From Ferrovibrio sp964218355 (GTDB taxonomy: Bacteria; Pseudomonadota; Alphaproteobacteria; Ferrovibrionales; Ferrovibrionaceae), in the NCBI RefSeq assembly GCF_964218355.1, contig NZ_CAXPMC010000009.1, forward strand, positions 372,001 through 436,000: a DNA stretch of 64,000 nucleotides, written 5' to 3'. The stretch's first letter is position 1. Every line of letters starts with the position of its first letter. A model generated the notes under the pieces. The model was not told the DNA's origin. It was given only the letters and a program-made list of their open reading frames with translations, and did no database searches. The translations under genes were made by a program, and so were the position numbers. Positions 51,196-59,571 of this stretch are shown here, piece after piece.

Positions 51196-52014
51196 CTACC
51201 GCTGGCAGCGTGTGCAGTAGAACGACGAACGCTGGCCGATGACGATGCGGCGGATCGGCGAGGCGCAGACGCGGCAGGGCTCGCCGTCGCGTCCGTAGAC
51301 GGACAGTGCCTGCTGGAAGTAGCCGGACGCGCCGTCGGCGCCGGCAAAGTCGCGCAGCGTCGTGCCGCCCAGCTCCACTGCTTCCGCGAGCACCTCGCGG
51401 ATGTGTGCGGCAAGGCGCGCGCAGTCCGCGCGCGTGAGTTTTCCCGCGGCGCGCGTCGGGCGGATGCCGGCGCGGAACAGTGCCTCGGTCGCGTAGATGT
51501 TGCCGGCCCCGACGACGATGCGGCCGTCCATGACGAAGCTCTTGACCGCCGCACTGCGGCCGCGCGACAGCCGGAACAGGTAATCGCCGTCGAAGGCATC
51601 GGAGAACGGCTCGGGCCCCATGCCGCGCAGCAGCAGGTGTTCGGTTTCGGCGGCGGGCCACCACAGCATCGCGCCGAAGCGGCGCGGATCGTGGAAGCGC
51701 ATGATCCGCCCGCTGTCGAGCGTCCAGTCGACGTGATCGTGCTTGCGCAGCGGCACCGACGGCTCGAGCACGAGGATGCGCCCGCTCATGCCCAGATGCA
51801 GGATCACGCGATCGCCGCTGTCGAGCACGACGATGAGGTACTTGCCGCGCCGGTCGATCCGCTCGACGCGCCGCCCGGCGAGCTTGGCCGGCAGCTCCGC
51901 AAGGATCGGCCAGCGCAGGCGCGGTTCGCGCACCGTCGCCGCGGCGATGCGACGATGCTGCAGGTACGGCGTCAGACCGCGGCGGACGGTCTCGACCTCG
52001 GGCAATTCGGGCAT
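51196..52014 (-). CDS. mutM: formamidopyrimidine-DNA glycosylase
   Basis: MutM excises 8-oxoguanine and FaPy lesions and nicks the abasic site. The protein starts MPELPEVETVRRGL, with the catalytic N-terminal Pro2 and Glu3. Lys in LRKHDHVDW and the helix-two-turn-helix region GAGNIYATEALF are present. The zinc finger is intact at the C-terminus (CRVCASPIRR ... YCTRCQR). The length of 272 residues is normal. It is a single gene, with a REP-like doublet upstream. Confidence 0.95.
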   Translation of the reverse strand: MPELPEVETVRRGLTPYLQHRRIAAATVREPRLRWPILAELPAKLAGRRVERIDRRGKYLIVVLDSGDRVILHLGMSGRILVLEPSVPLRKHDHVDWTLDSGRIMRFHDPRRFGAMLWWPAAETEHLLLRGMGPEPFSDAFDGDYLFRLSRGRSAAVKSFVMDGRIVVGAGNIYATEALFRAGIRPTRAAGKLTRADCARLAAHIREVLAEAVELGGTTLRDFAGADGASGYFQQALSVYGRDGEPCRVCASPIRRIVIGQRSSFYCTRCQR

Positions 52015-52059
52015 GGGGGATTATGGTCGCGCCGTGTTCGCCGCCGCCAACAATGCACC

Positions 52060-52131
52060 TGTAGGAGCGCCTTCAGGCGCGACCATGCGTCCCGGATCGA
52101 CGGACGGCTCGCGCCCGAACGCGCTCCTGCA
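52060..52131. repeat. REP-like doublet (REPIN-type)
   Basis: TGTAGGAGCGCCTTCAGGCG (from 52060) is mirrored by CGCCCGAACGCGCTCCTGCA (ending 52131): the two arms carry the same TGYAGGAGCG...GGCGCGA core in opposite orientation. This is the arrangement of REP doublets common in Pseudomonas- and Xanthomonas-like gammaproteobacteria. It fills the gap between mutM and the DUF4340 gene. Confidence 0.75.
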
Positions 52132-52135
52132 AGTC

Positions 52136-53017
52136 TTATTCGGACGGCGTCGGCTCGTCCGCGGACGCTTCGGACGGCGGGGTCGGCGCGGGCTCGGCCA
52201 ACTTCGTCAGCCTGTCGAGTTCGGCCTTGGACACGGTGTAGCGCACGCCATAGGCCGGATTGTCGATCTTGAGCTGCGGCTCGCGTTCGACGATGCGCAG
52301 ATTCAGCTCGCCGTCGGCGAGGACGATGCGCACCGGATCGCCGGCGTCGCCGGCATCGTCCGGGCGCTCGGCGTTCCACATCGCCCGCAGCTCACGCCAG
52401 GCGGTGACGACCGGCTCGACCCGCGCCGACTCGGCGTCGGGGTGCTCCGGCGAGGTCCACGCATCGTTCTCGCGCGCGACCGTCAGTCCCGGCAGCTCGA
52501 TGCGGCGGATCTCGGCGCCCGGCGGCACCAGCGGCTTGGCCACGAGGTCGCTGTAGTCGGCGTCGAGTGCGGCGCTCGGCGGGTCGAGCACCAGTGCGAC
52601 CTGGTCGCCGGTGCGCACGTAGCGCCGGTGCTCGATCGGTTCGCTGTCGCCGAAAGCGAGTTCGGTGTCGTTGAGCGTGATGCGGTACTGCGGCGGGTCG
52701 AGCTTGAGTTCGGCCAGGTCCACCTCGGCAGCGGCGAGGCTGCGCTTGACGTCCGTGCTCGCCAGATTGACGAGACTGGCGACCTCGAACTCGTCGGCGG
52801 GTGCCTGTACCGGCTCGACCAGCCGCCACTGCCCGTCCTGCTTCTGCAGCCGGATCACGGGCGCGTCCGGATGGGCGACGGTGATCGAGCTGACTGCATC
52901 CTGCGCCAGCGGCGTCAACGGCGGAAACACCTCGTCCTGTTCGCGGCTGAACCACAGCAGCGCGCCGAGCCCGGCCACGGCCACGGCCAGCGCGACGTTG
53001 AGATGCGAGCGCTTCAT
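52136..53017 (-). CDS. DUF4340 domain-containing protein
   Basis: A 293-residue protein with one N-terminal anchor span (about residues 8-24) and a repeated beta-rich extracytoplasmic region typical of DUF4340 (ITVAHPDAPVIRLQKQDGQWRLVEP, DPPQYRITLNDTELAFGD). A Pro/Glu-rich tail ends it. The function of the family is unknown. It follows the GldG-like gene by 11 bp and is the last gene of a four-gene ABC-2 set. The ATG at 53017 has GGGGGA upstream. Confidence 0.83.
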   Translation of the reverse strand: MKRSHLNVALAVAVAGLGALLWFSREQDEVFPPLTPLAQDAVSSITVAHPDAPVIRLQKQDGQWRLVEPVQAPADEFEVASLVNLASTDVKRSLAAAEVDLAELKLDPPQYRITLNDTELAFGDSEPIEHRRYVRTGDQVALVLDPPSAALDADYSDLVAKPLVPPGAEIRRIELPGLTVARENDAWTSPEHPDAESARVEPVVTAWRELRAMWNAERPDDAGDAGDPVRIVLADGELNLRIVEREPQLKIDNPAYGVRYTVSKAELDRLTKLAEPAPTPPSEASADEPTPSE

Positions 53018-53028
53018 CGCGGTCCCCC

Positions 53029-54441
53029 TTAGCGGCGGCGGCGCACGGCCCAGCGTGCGACGCCGAAGCCGACGAGCGTCAGCGGCAGCAGCAGTACGAA
53101 GATCGCCGAGATCGTGACCGTGGCCCAGCCCGGCAGATAGAGCATCGTGTCCGGCGCGGCCTTGATGTCGATGTTGAGCTGCGCATCGCGCGTCGCCAGC
53201 CACTGCACGATGTTCAGGCCGAGCTGCTGGTTGCCGAGTTCGCCGACGTAGGCGTCGGCGAGGAAGTCGGCATCGCCGACGAGCACGACGCGCTGCGGAC
53301 GGGCCGCCGGCTTGTTCTCGCCATCGTTTGCATCGTCCGTGCCTTCGCTATCGTCAGCTTCGGCCGCGGCCGGCGGTGTGTACGAGCGCGTCAGCGTCAC
53401 GCCGATGTTCAAGGGTCCGGGGATGTCGGTGTCGTCGAGCGCCACCGTGCCGGCCTCGATGTCGCCGGTCTCGAGCCAGGCGGCGTCCGAGGTCTGCAGC
53501 ATCGGTTGCAGCGTCCAACCCTCGGCGCCCTGGCCGGCGATCGAGCGCACGAACGGGAACAGCGTCACCAGATCGAGCCCCTGCGTCACCGCGTTCGGCG
53601 GATAGCCGATCGCGGCGAAGAAGCCGGGGTGGCCGGTGCCGAGCAACTGGTACTCCGGCAGGATCGCGTAGCCGTTCTGCCACTCGATGCCGAGGTCCTG
53701 CGCCAGCGGCTCGATGCCGACCGGAAAGTCCGGATCGGCCAGCCACAGCAGGTTGCCGCCGTTGTTCACGTACTCGCGGATCAGCGCGATCTCGCCGTCG
53801 AACAGTTTCGCCGTCGGCGACGCGATCACCAGCACGCTGGTGTTGTCGGGGATCGCCGGCGTCTGCACCAGGTTCAGGCCCTGGACCTTGAGGCCCTTGT
53901 CGCGCAGCGCCTGGGCGAAGCGCGCGTAGCTGTCCGGCCCCTCGCCCGCCATCGCGCGCTCGCCGTGACCCTCGAGGAAGACCACGAACTGCTCGCCCGA
54001 GTACGACAGCCGCTGCAGCGCGGTGGTGATGCTCTGCTCGGTGGTCGCTCGCAGGTTCTCGCGGCGGCCCTGGTATTCGACGACGACCTCGCCGATGAAG
54101 TTGATGTTGAACTCGCGCACCTTCTGCGGCGAGACGCTCGGGTCGATGTACTGGACGCGGATGTCCTTCTTCTCGCGCAGGTACTTGCCCAGGTCCTCCT
54201 CCACCGCACGCCGGGTGTCGGCGCCGCTGGGGGCGAACACGTAGAAGGTCACCGGGTCGGCGAGCGAGTCGAGCAGCTGGACGCTGGCGTCGGTCAGCGT
54301 GTTGCGCTTGTTCGCGGTCCAGTCGAGCTCGGTCTTGAAGCGCACCGAGACGAAGCCGAGCAGCACGATGACGGCGGCGACGAGCACGCCGTTGCCGAGC
54401 TGCTGGAACAGGGTTCCTTTCTTGTTGATGCTCTGGTTCAT
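53029..54441 (-). CDS. GldG-like ABC transporter auxiliary protein
   Basis: A 470-residue protein with one N-terminal span (about residues 14-32) and one at the C-terminus (about 440-462), around a periplasmic ABC_transp_aux domain. That domain includes TDASVQLLDSLADPVTFYVFAP, FVVFLEGHGERA and LLWLADPDFPVGIEPLAQDLGIEW. Homologues accompany ABC-2 exporters and, in Bacteroidetes, gliding motility genes. Its role here is not established. Confidence 0.86.
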   Translation of the reverse strand: MNQSINKKGTLFQQLGNGVLVAAVIVLLGFVSVRFKTELDWTANKRNTLTDASVQLLDSLADPVTFYVFAPSGADTRRAVEEDLGKYLREKKDIRVQYIDPSVSPQKVREFNINFIGEVVVEYQGRRENLRATTEQSITTALQRLSYSGEQFVVFLEGHGERAMAGEGPDSYARFAQALRDKGLKVQGLNLVQTPAIPDNTSVLVIASPTAKLFDGEIALIREYVNNGGNLLWLADPDFPVGIEPLAQDLGIEWQNGYAILPEYQLLGTGHPGFFAAIGYPPNAVTQGLDLVTLFPFVRSIAGQGAEGWTLQPMLQTSDAAWLETGDIEAGTVALDDTDIPGPLNIGVTLTRSYTPPAAAEADDSEGTDDANDGENKPAARPQRVVLVGDADFLADAYVGELGNQQLGLNIVQWLATRDAQLNIDIKAAPDTMLYLPGWATVTISAIFVLLLPLTLVGFGVARWAVRRRR

Positions 54442-54457
54442 TGGTTCCGTCCCCCGG

Positions 54458-55204
54458 TCAGTTGCGTTCCATGTCCAGTCGCAGCACCGTCAGCGACAGG
54501 AACAGCGCGGAGAACAGCACGTAGTAGATCGCGTCCGCAGTATCGAAGACGCCGCGACGCAGGCTCTCGTAGTGGTCGATCAGCGAGAGGTAGCCGAACA
54601 GTTCCTTGAACGGGATCGAATCGTTGTACGCCAGGATGTTCAGCAGCCACACCACCAGCAGCAGGCCGAAGCTGCCGACCGCGGCGATCGTCGGCTCGCG
54701 CGTGCACGAGGACACGAACAGGCCGGCGGCGCCGAAGGACATCATCAGCAGGAACAGGCCGAGCAGGCCGGCGACGATGCGTCCCCAGTCGAGGTCGGTC
54801 GACCAGTTCAGCGCCAGCGGCATCAGTGCCATCAGCAGGATCACCACGCCGATGAAGCCGAGCAGGCCGGCGAACTTGCCGAGCACGATCTCGGTCAGCG
54901 ACACCGGCGCCGAGAACAGCAGCGTCAGGCTGTTGGATTTGCGCTCCTCGGCGAACAGCCGCATCGTCATCAGCGGCATCACCAGCAGCAGCAGGATCGT
55001 CGCGAAGCCGTACAGCGAGCCGCCGATGTAGTCCGACACGCCGAACTGATCGCTGCCCATGCCGGCGTTGGCGGCGTACTCGACCAGCAGGTTGATGAAG
55101 ACGAAGCCCATGATGAACTGCACGATGGCGAGCACCGCCCAGGCCAGCGGCGACAGGAAGATGCGGCGCAGCTCGTAGCGCGCGATATTCAGGACATTGG
55201 TCAT
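54458..55204 (-). CDS. ABC-2 type transporter permease
   Basis: An inner-membrane permease of 248 residues with six spans, including MPLMTMRLFAEERKSNSLTLLFSAPVSLTEIVLGKF, the coupling region typical of NosY/GldF-like permeases. Its ATG overlaps the stop of the ATPase gene (TGATG), and the GldG-like gene follows after 16 bp. The longer open frame upstream is out-of-register ATPase sequence. Confidence 0.9.
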   Translation of the reverse strand: MTNVLNIARYELRRIFLSPLAWAVLAIVQFIMGFVFINLLVEYAANAGMGSDQFGVSDYIGGSLYGFATILLLLVMPLMTMRLFAEERKSNSLTLLFSAPVSLTEIVLGKFAGLLGFIGVVILLMALMPLALNWSTDLDWGRIVAGLLGLFLLMMSFGAAGLFVSSCTREPTIAAVGSFGLLLVVWLLNILAYNDSIPFKELFGYLSLIDHYESLRRGVFDTADAIYYVLFSALFLSLTVLRLDMERN

Positions 55205-56163
55205 CACGCGGCCTCCTTCTCGATGTCGCCCGCCCGCTGTTCGTCGCCGGACGTGAGTTCGACGAAGATCTCCTCGAGCGTGCGCGCCTGCGCGCTCAGC
55301 TCGTAGAGCCCCCAGTTGCCGCGCGCCGCGGCCTCGGCGAGCGCTTCGCGCGGATCGGCCTTGTCCTCGTGTTCGATGTGAAAGCGTCCGGGTTCGATGG
55401 CCCGGACCCGGCGCACGCCGACGATGCCCTGCAGCGCGGACACCTCCGGCGGCCGGCGCAGGCCCAGCGTGATCGCGCCGACGCCGCTGCCGCGGGTCGC
55501 ATCGATCGATTCGTTGTAGACCACGCGGCCGCGGGCAATGATCATCACCCGCGAACACACGGCCTGGATCTCCGGCAGGATGTGGCTCGACAGGATGACG
55601 CTGTGATTGGCGCCCAGATCCTTGATCAGCTTGCGGATCTCGCGGATCTGGATCGGGTCGAGGCCCACCGTGGGCTCGTCGAGGATCACCACCGGCGGGC
55701 GGTGGATGATGGCCTGCGCGATGCCGACGCGCTGCTGATAGCCCTTCGACAGATTGCCGACGAGGCGGTGACCGACGTCGCCGAGCCCGCAGTCGCGCTT
55801 GGCCGAATCCACCGCGGCGTCGCGGTCGGCCTTGGCCACGCCGTGCAGGCCGGCGCAGTAGCGCAGGTACTCGTCGACGGTCAGTTCCGGATAGACCGGC
55901 GGCTGCTCGGGCAGGTAGCCCAGATGCCGTTTCGCGGCCTTGGGCTCCTCGCGCAAGGACACGCCCTTGATCCGGGTCTCGCCGTCGCTGGGCGCCAGAT
56001 TGCCGGTGAGCATCTTCATCGTCGTCGACTTGCCGGCGCCATTGGGGCCGAGCAGGCCGAGAATCTCCCCCTTCCGCAGCGTGAGATCCAGCGTCTCCAC
56101 GGCCACGGTCGGTCCGTACCGGCGCGTGAGCCCACGCGCCTCGATCAGGACTTCGCTATCCAT
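55204..56163 (-). CDS. ABC-2 type transporter ATP-binding protein
   Basis: A 319-residue ATPase with Walker A GPNGAGKST, signature NLSKGYQQRVGIAQA, Walker B VVILDEPTVGLDP and H-loop LSSHIL. A C-terminal extension of about 90 residues (GAITLGLRRPPEVSAL onward) is common in NatA/GldA-like proteins. It heads the ABC-2 / GldG-like / DUF4340 operon. A 116-bp gap separates it from the acyltransferase gene; I see nothing distinctive in that gap. Confidence 0.92.
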   Translation of the reverse strand: MDSEVLIEARGLTRRYGPTVAVETLDLTLRKGEILGLLGPNGAGKSTTMKMLTGNLAPSDGETRIKGVSLREEPKAAKRHLGYLPEQPPVYPELTVDEYLRYCAGLHGVAKADRDAAVDSAKRDCGLGDVGHRLVGNLSKGYQQRVGIAQAIIHRPPVVILDEPTVGLDPIQIREIRKLIKDLGANHSVILSSHILPEIQAVCSRVMIIARGRVVYNESIDATRGSGVGAITLGLRRPPEVSALQGIVGVRRVRAIEPGRFHIEHEDKADPREALAEAAARGNWGLYELSAQARTLEEIFVELTSGDEQRAGDIEKEAA

Positions 56164-56279
56164 ATCCCTTTGTCTGTGTTGTGGAAAAACGGCGCTGTCT
56201 CGGACAGGCGTCGCGCCGGTGAGTTCCGAGATCGCGCGATTGTAGGGGCGGCCGGCGCCGCTTCAAGGCTTGTGCAGGG

Positions 56280-57140
56280 TCAATACAGCCGGGGCTGGCC
56301 TTCGGGCCGCCGCCGGAAACGCTTGTACCCCCACCAGTACTGCTCGATGCAATCACGCGCGCAGCGTTCGAGGCCGGCATTCATCGCCGACACCGCCGTT
56401 TCCAGGTCCTCGCTGTCGATGCCCGCTGGCGCCGGAAAGCAATGGGCGATGAAGCCGCGGCCCCAGTTCAGGCGCTCGCCGTAGAAGAACACCACCGGCG
56501 CACCGGTCTTGCGGACCAGCTTGGCGACCAGCGTCGGCGAATGCGCCGGCTGGCCGAAGAACGGCGCGAACACGCCGCGGCCGGGCGGCGGGTCCTGGTC
56601 GGGCATGAAGTAGATCGTCTCGCGCCGCTTGAGCACTTCCAGCAGCGGCCGGCCGACGGCGCTGTCGGCGGCGTACATGTTGCCGCCGAAGCGGCAGCGC
56701 CCGGCGGTCGCGATCTCGTCGAGCACGCCGCCCTGACGCTTGTACAGGCCGGTGGCCGGATGCATCTTCGAGTACGGAATCGCCACCGACTCCCAGTTGC
56801 CCTGGTGCAGCGTCAGCAGGATCAACCCCTTGTTCTGCGCCAACGCCGCGTCGATGTGCTCGCGGCCGTGCCATTCGCGGATCAGGCCGAGCACCCGCTG
56901 TTCGGGGGCCAGCCAGATCACCGCCAGCTCGAGAATCGTCTTCATCTCATGGCACAGCGACCGCCGGACCAGCCGCCGGCGCTGTGCGGGCGTGAGCCCG
57001 GGCTGGCACAGCGCGACGTTGGCGTAGGCGGCCCGCCGGCGGCTGTTCGGCAGCAGCCACAGCAGCCAGCCGAGCAGATTGCCCAGCCCCTGCAGCAGCG
57101 GCAGCGGCAAGCGGGCGAGAACCTGGAACAAGATGCGCAT
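56280..57140 (-). CDS. lysophospholipid/lipid A lauroyl-type acyltransferase (LpxL/HtrB family)
   Basis: A 286-residue membrane-associated acyltransferase. The catalytic HX4E motif is HQGNWE in LTLHQGNWESV; later conserved segments are YFMPDQDPPPGRGVFAPFFGQPAHSPTLVAKL and the C-terminal CIEQYWWGYKRFRRRP. One N-terminal span anchors it to the inner membrane. It probably adds a secondary acyl chain to lipid A. The exact paralogue (LpxL, LpxM or LpxP) cannot be told. Confidence 0.88.
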   Translation of the reverse strand: MRILFQVLARLPLPLLQGLGNLLGWLLWLLPNSRRRAAYANVALCQPGLTPAQRRRLVRRSLCHEMKTILELAVIWLAPEQRVLGLIREWHGREHIDAALAQNKGLILLTLHQGNWESVAIPYSKMHPATGLYKRQGGVLDEIATAGRCRFGGNMYAADSAVGRPLLEVLKRRETIYFMPDQDPPPGRGVFAPFFGQPAHSPTLVAKLVRKTGAPVVFFYGERLNWGRGFIAHCFPAPAGIDSEDLETAVSAMNAGLERCARDCIEQYWWGYKRFRRRPEGQPRLY

Positions 57141-57313
57141 GGCGCGGCATTATGCGCATCCTGCGCAAGACCGGGCCGTGCCGGTCCGGACTTTTCGAAC
57201 GCGCTGCCGGATTTCTGCCCGCCGGCGGGCGCAGCGGCCGGATCGGGAAATGGTCCGCGGACGGTCCGCTGAGCCCCTATTCCGGCGAGCCGTCCCGGTT
57301 GGTGCAGGACGCA

Positions 57314-57345
57314 CAAAAAAGAAAAGCCCGGTGGGAAACCGGGCT
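57314..57345 (-). terminator. leftward rho-independent terminator
   Basis: AGCCCGGT (57325-57332) pairs with ACCGGGCT (57338-57345). Read leftward, the hairpin is followed by TTTTCTTTTTT (57314-57324), an excellent U-tract. No annotated leftward gene ends here, so it either insulates the acyltransferase gene or ends an unrecognised leftward transcript. Confidence 0.72.
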
Positions 57346-57366
57346 CGAAGGGAGGAGGAAAAAACC

Positions 57367-57471
57367 ATGTTGCCCCGTCCGGCCGATTCAGGGGAGGCCG
57401 GGCGAAGCGAGGCCAGTTTGACGGGACGGCCCGCGGTGGCGATGTCCGCGGATCGCCCCGTCCCCTTGTAG
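57367..57471 (+). CDS. possible 34-aa leader peptide
   Basis: An ATG at 57367 sits nine bases after GGGAGGAGG, a near-perfect ribosome site, and opens a 34-codon frame ending 22 bp before dtd. The peptide (MLPRPADSGEAGRSEASLTG...) has no hydrophobic or catalytic character and its codon pattern is not distinctive. It may be a short leader of the dtd-his transcript or a chance frame next to a purine-rich mRNA element. Confidence 0.25.
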   Translation: MLPRPADSGEAGRSEASLTGRPAVAMSADRPVPL

Positions 57472-57492
57472 GAAAATGACTCAAGAAACCTG

Positions 57493-57933
57493 ATGATCGG
57501 ATTGCTGCAACGGGTCCGCCGCGCGGCGGTGACCGTCGACGGGACCTGCCGGGGCGAGATCGGGCCGGGACTGCTGGTGCTGGTCGGGGTGCGCCCCGAG
57601 GACGGTCCGGCGCAGGCCGAACGCCTCGTCGAACGCCTGCTCGGCTACCGGGTGTTCGCCGACGAGGCCGGACGCATGAACCGGTCGCTGCGCGATACCG
57701 GCGGCGGGCTGCTTCTGGTGCCGCAGTTCACGCTGGCCGCGGACACCCGGCAGGGCAGCCGGCCGGGATTCTCCACGGCCGCGGCGCCCGGGCACGCGCG
57801 CGCACTGTTTGATCACCTCGCGACGACAGCGCAGCGCGAGTGGCCCGGCACCCGGACCGGCGTCTTCGGCGCCGACATGCAGGTCGAACTGGTCAACGAC
57901 GGACCGGTGACGTTCTGGCTGGAGGCCCGCTAG
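57493..57933 (+). CDS. dtd: D-aminoacyl-tRNA deacylase
   Basis: Dtd hydrolyses D-aminoacyl-tRNAs to prevent D-residue incorporation. The product of 146 residues begins MIGLLQRVRRAAVTVDG and keeps the family layout, including the NDGPVTFW end motif with the Gly-cisPro pair. The active-site motif that normally reads SQFTL is PQFTL here (LLLVPQFTLAAD), a noticeable substitution of the first residue. No deletion or frameshift is present. Confidence 0.93.
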   Translation: MIGLLQRVRRAAVTVDGTCRGEIGPGLLVLVGVRPEDGPAQAERLVERLLGYRVFADEAGRMNRSLRDTGGGLLLVPQFTLAADTRQGSRPGFSTAAAPGHARALFDHLATTAQREWPGTRTGVFGADMQVELVNDGPVTFWLEAR

Positions 57934-58027
57934 GACAACCTGCCGGAGGCGGACGAGCCGGCCCGGCACGCGCGGCCATTTCGCTCGGGACACAGCCAGC
58001 GCGGTTGCTCCCGGGGCTGCAGCTTCC

Positions 58028-58047
58028 GCCGCGAGCAGGCTCGCGGC
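58028..58047. repeat. short REP-like hairpin upstream of hisB
   Basis: GCCGCGAG (58028-58035) and CTCGCGGC (58040-58047) pair over CAGG. The GCGAGCAGGCTCGC core resembles classical Pseudomonas REP stems. It lies in the 200-bp gap between dtd and hisB and could also act as an attenuating stem. Confidence 0.45.
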
Positions 58048-58135
58048 GCCTGAAACGCCGGGTTCCCGACGGATGGTTCAAATCCGGGCGGGGCGGGAGT
58101 ACCATGGCGGCCCTTTGCGCCAGCCCCAAGGCGAA

Positions 58136-58729
58136 ATGGCCGCCCGCAACGCCAGCGTCCAACGCGATACCCGCGAAACCCAGATCCGCGTCAGCCTGAA
58201 CCTTGACGGTTCGGGCGAGGGTCGTTTCGCCACCGGCATCCCGTTTCTCGACCACATGCTGGACCAGGTGGCCCGTCACGGCCTGATCGACCTCGACATC
58301 GAGGCCAGGGGCGACCGCGAGATCGACGATCACCACACCGTCGAGGACATCGGCATCACGCTGGGCCAGGCCTTCGACAAGGCGGTCGGCGACAAGAAGG
58401 GCATCGTCCGCTACGGACACAGCTACGTCCCGCTCGACGAGGCCCTGTCGCGCGTCGTCGTCGATCTGTCCGGCCGGCCGGGGCTCGAATACTTCGTCGA
58501 GTTTCCGCGCGCGCGCATCGGCGAGTTCGATGTCGACCTGTTCCGCGAGTTCTTCCAGGGCTTCGTCAATCACGCCAAGGTGACGCTGCACATCGACAAT
58601 CTGCGTGGCCGCAATGCGCACCACATCGTCGAAACCGTGTTCAAGGCCTTCGGCCGGGCGCTGCGCATGGCCTGCACGCACGATCCGCGGCTGGGCGACG
58701 TCACGCCATCCACCAAGGGCACTCTCTAA
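58136..58729 (+). CDS. hisB: imidazoleglycerol-phosphate dehydratase
   Basis: HisB dehydrates imidazole glycerol phosphate in histidine synthesis. This is the monofunctional form (197 aa) without a histidinol-phosphatase domain. Metal-binding segments are all intact: FLDHMLDQVARHG, DDHHTVEDIGI, FREFFQGFVNHAKVTLHI and NAHHIVETVFKAFGRALR. The start at ATG 58136 (MAARNASVQRD) fits homologue length. The single-domain HisB contrasts with the bifunctional enzyme of Enterobacteria and Xanthomonas. Confidence 0.94.
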   Translation: MAARNASVQRDTRETQIRVSLNLDGSGEGRFATGIPFLDHMLDQVARHGLIDLDIEARGDREIDDHHTVEDIGITLGQAFDKAVGDKKGIVRYGHSYVPLDEALSRVVVDLSGRPGLEYFVEFPRARIGEFDVDLFREFFQGFVNHAKVTLHIDNLRGRNAHHIVETVFKAFGRALRMACTHDPRLGDVTPSTKGTL

Positions 58730-58785
58730 CGTCAGGACCCGCGATCGCGGCGTGACGCCGCGACGCGTGTCGACGCGACTTCATC

Positions 58786-59427
58786 ATGGCAGCATCCATC
58801 GGCGTCATCGACTACGGCATGGGCAACCTGCACTCGCTGGGCAAGGCCCTGGAGCGGGTGTCGAGCGCGAGCCGCGTGGTCATCAGCTATGACCCGGAAG
58901 AACTGATGGCCTGCGATCGTCTGGTGCTGCCCGGCGTCGGCGGCGTGCGCGAGTGCATGAACGAGCTGCGCCGGCTGGAGCTGAACCAGATGGTCGTCGA
59001 GGCCGCGCGAGACAAGCCGATGCTGGGCATCTGCCTGGGCATGCAGGTGATGCTCGAATGGAGCGACGAGAACGGCGGCGTGCCGGCACTCGGCCTGTTC
59101 CCCGGCAAGGTCGTGCGTTTCCCCGATCCGTCGCCGGACGCGCACGGCGACCGCCTCAAGGTTCCGCACATGGGCTGGAACCGCGTCGTGCAGACCCGTG
59201 CACACCCGCTGTGGGACGGCGTGCCGGACGACGCCTGGTTCTACTTCGTGCACAGCTATCACGCCGCGCCGGCCAATCCCGAACACGTCCTCGGCACGGC
59301 CGACTACGGACATGCCTTCGCGGCGGCGATCGCACGCGACAACATCGCCGCGTTCCAGTTTCACCCGGAGAAGTCGCAGAACACCGGCATGACGCTGCTC
59401 GGCAACTTCGCCCAATGGAGTCCGTGA
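58786..59427 (+). CDS. hisH: imidazole glycerol phosphate synthase, glutamine amidotransferase subunit
   Basis: HisH releases ammonia from glutamine for HisF. The class I amidotransferase triad is present: the nucleophile Cys in GICLGMQVM and the His/Glu pair in FQFHPEKSQ. LVLPGVGGVRECMNEL near the N-terminus is diagnostic. The length is 213 residues. It lies 56 bp after hisB; a 144-bp gap without clear signals separates it from hisA. Confidence 0.94.
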   Translation: MAASIGVIDYGMGNLHSLGKALERVSSASRVVISYDPEELMACDRLVLPGVGGVRECMNELRRLELNQMVVEAARDKPMLGICLGMQVMLEWSDENGGVPALGLFPGKVVRFPDPSPDAHGDRLKVPHMGWNRVVQTRAHPLWDGVPDDAWFYFVHSYHAAPANPEHVLGTADYGHAFAAAIARDNIAAFQFHPEKSQNTGMTLLGNFAQWSP

Positions 59428-59571
59428 GCGGCCGCTGATCCCGCAGAGTTGCCAGCGCCGGTCGAATTGGGCAGAGTGCTGTTCAAGTCAGGCATCGAAG
59501 CGCCACAACCCATCTGAATCGGGCCGCATCCCGCATCGAACCGTTCCCCTCCTGACAATTCCCTCAGCCTC

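Larger units (their letters stand above)
57141..57492. other. 352-bp gap between the acyltransferase and dtd genes
   Basis: The gap holds a strong hairpin whose T-rich side faces left (57314-57345) and, right after it, an unusually strong ribosome-site-like GGGAGGAGG (57350-57358) ahead of a 34-codon open frame. The rest shows no recognisable gene; the dtd promoter should also lie here. Confidence 0.6.
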
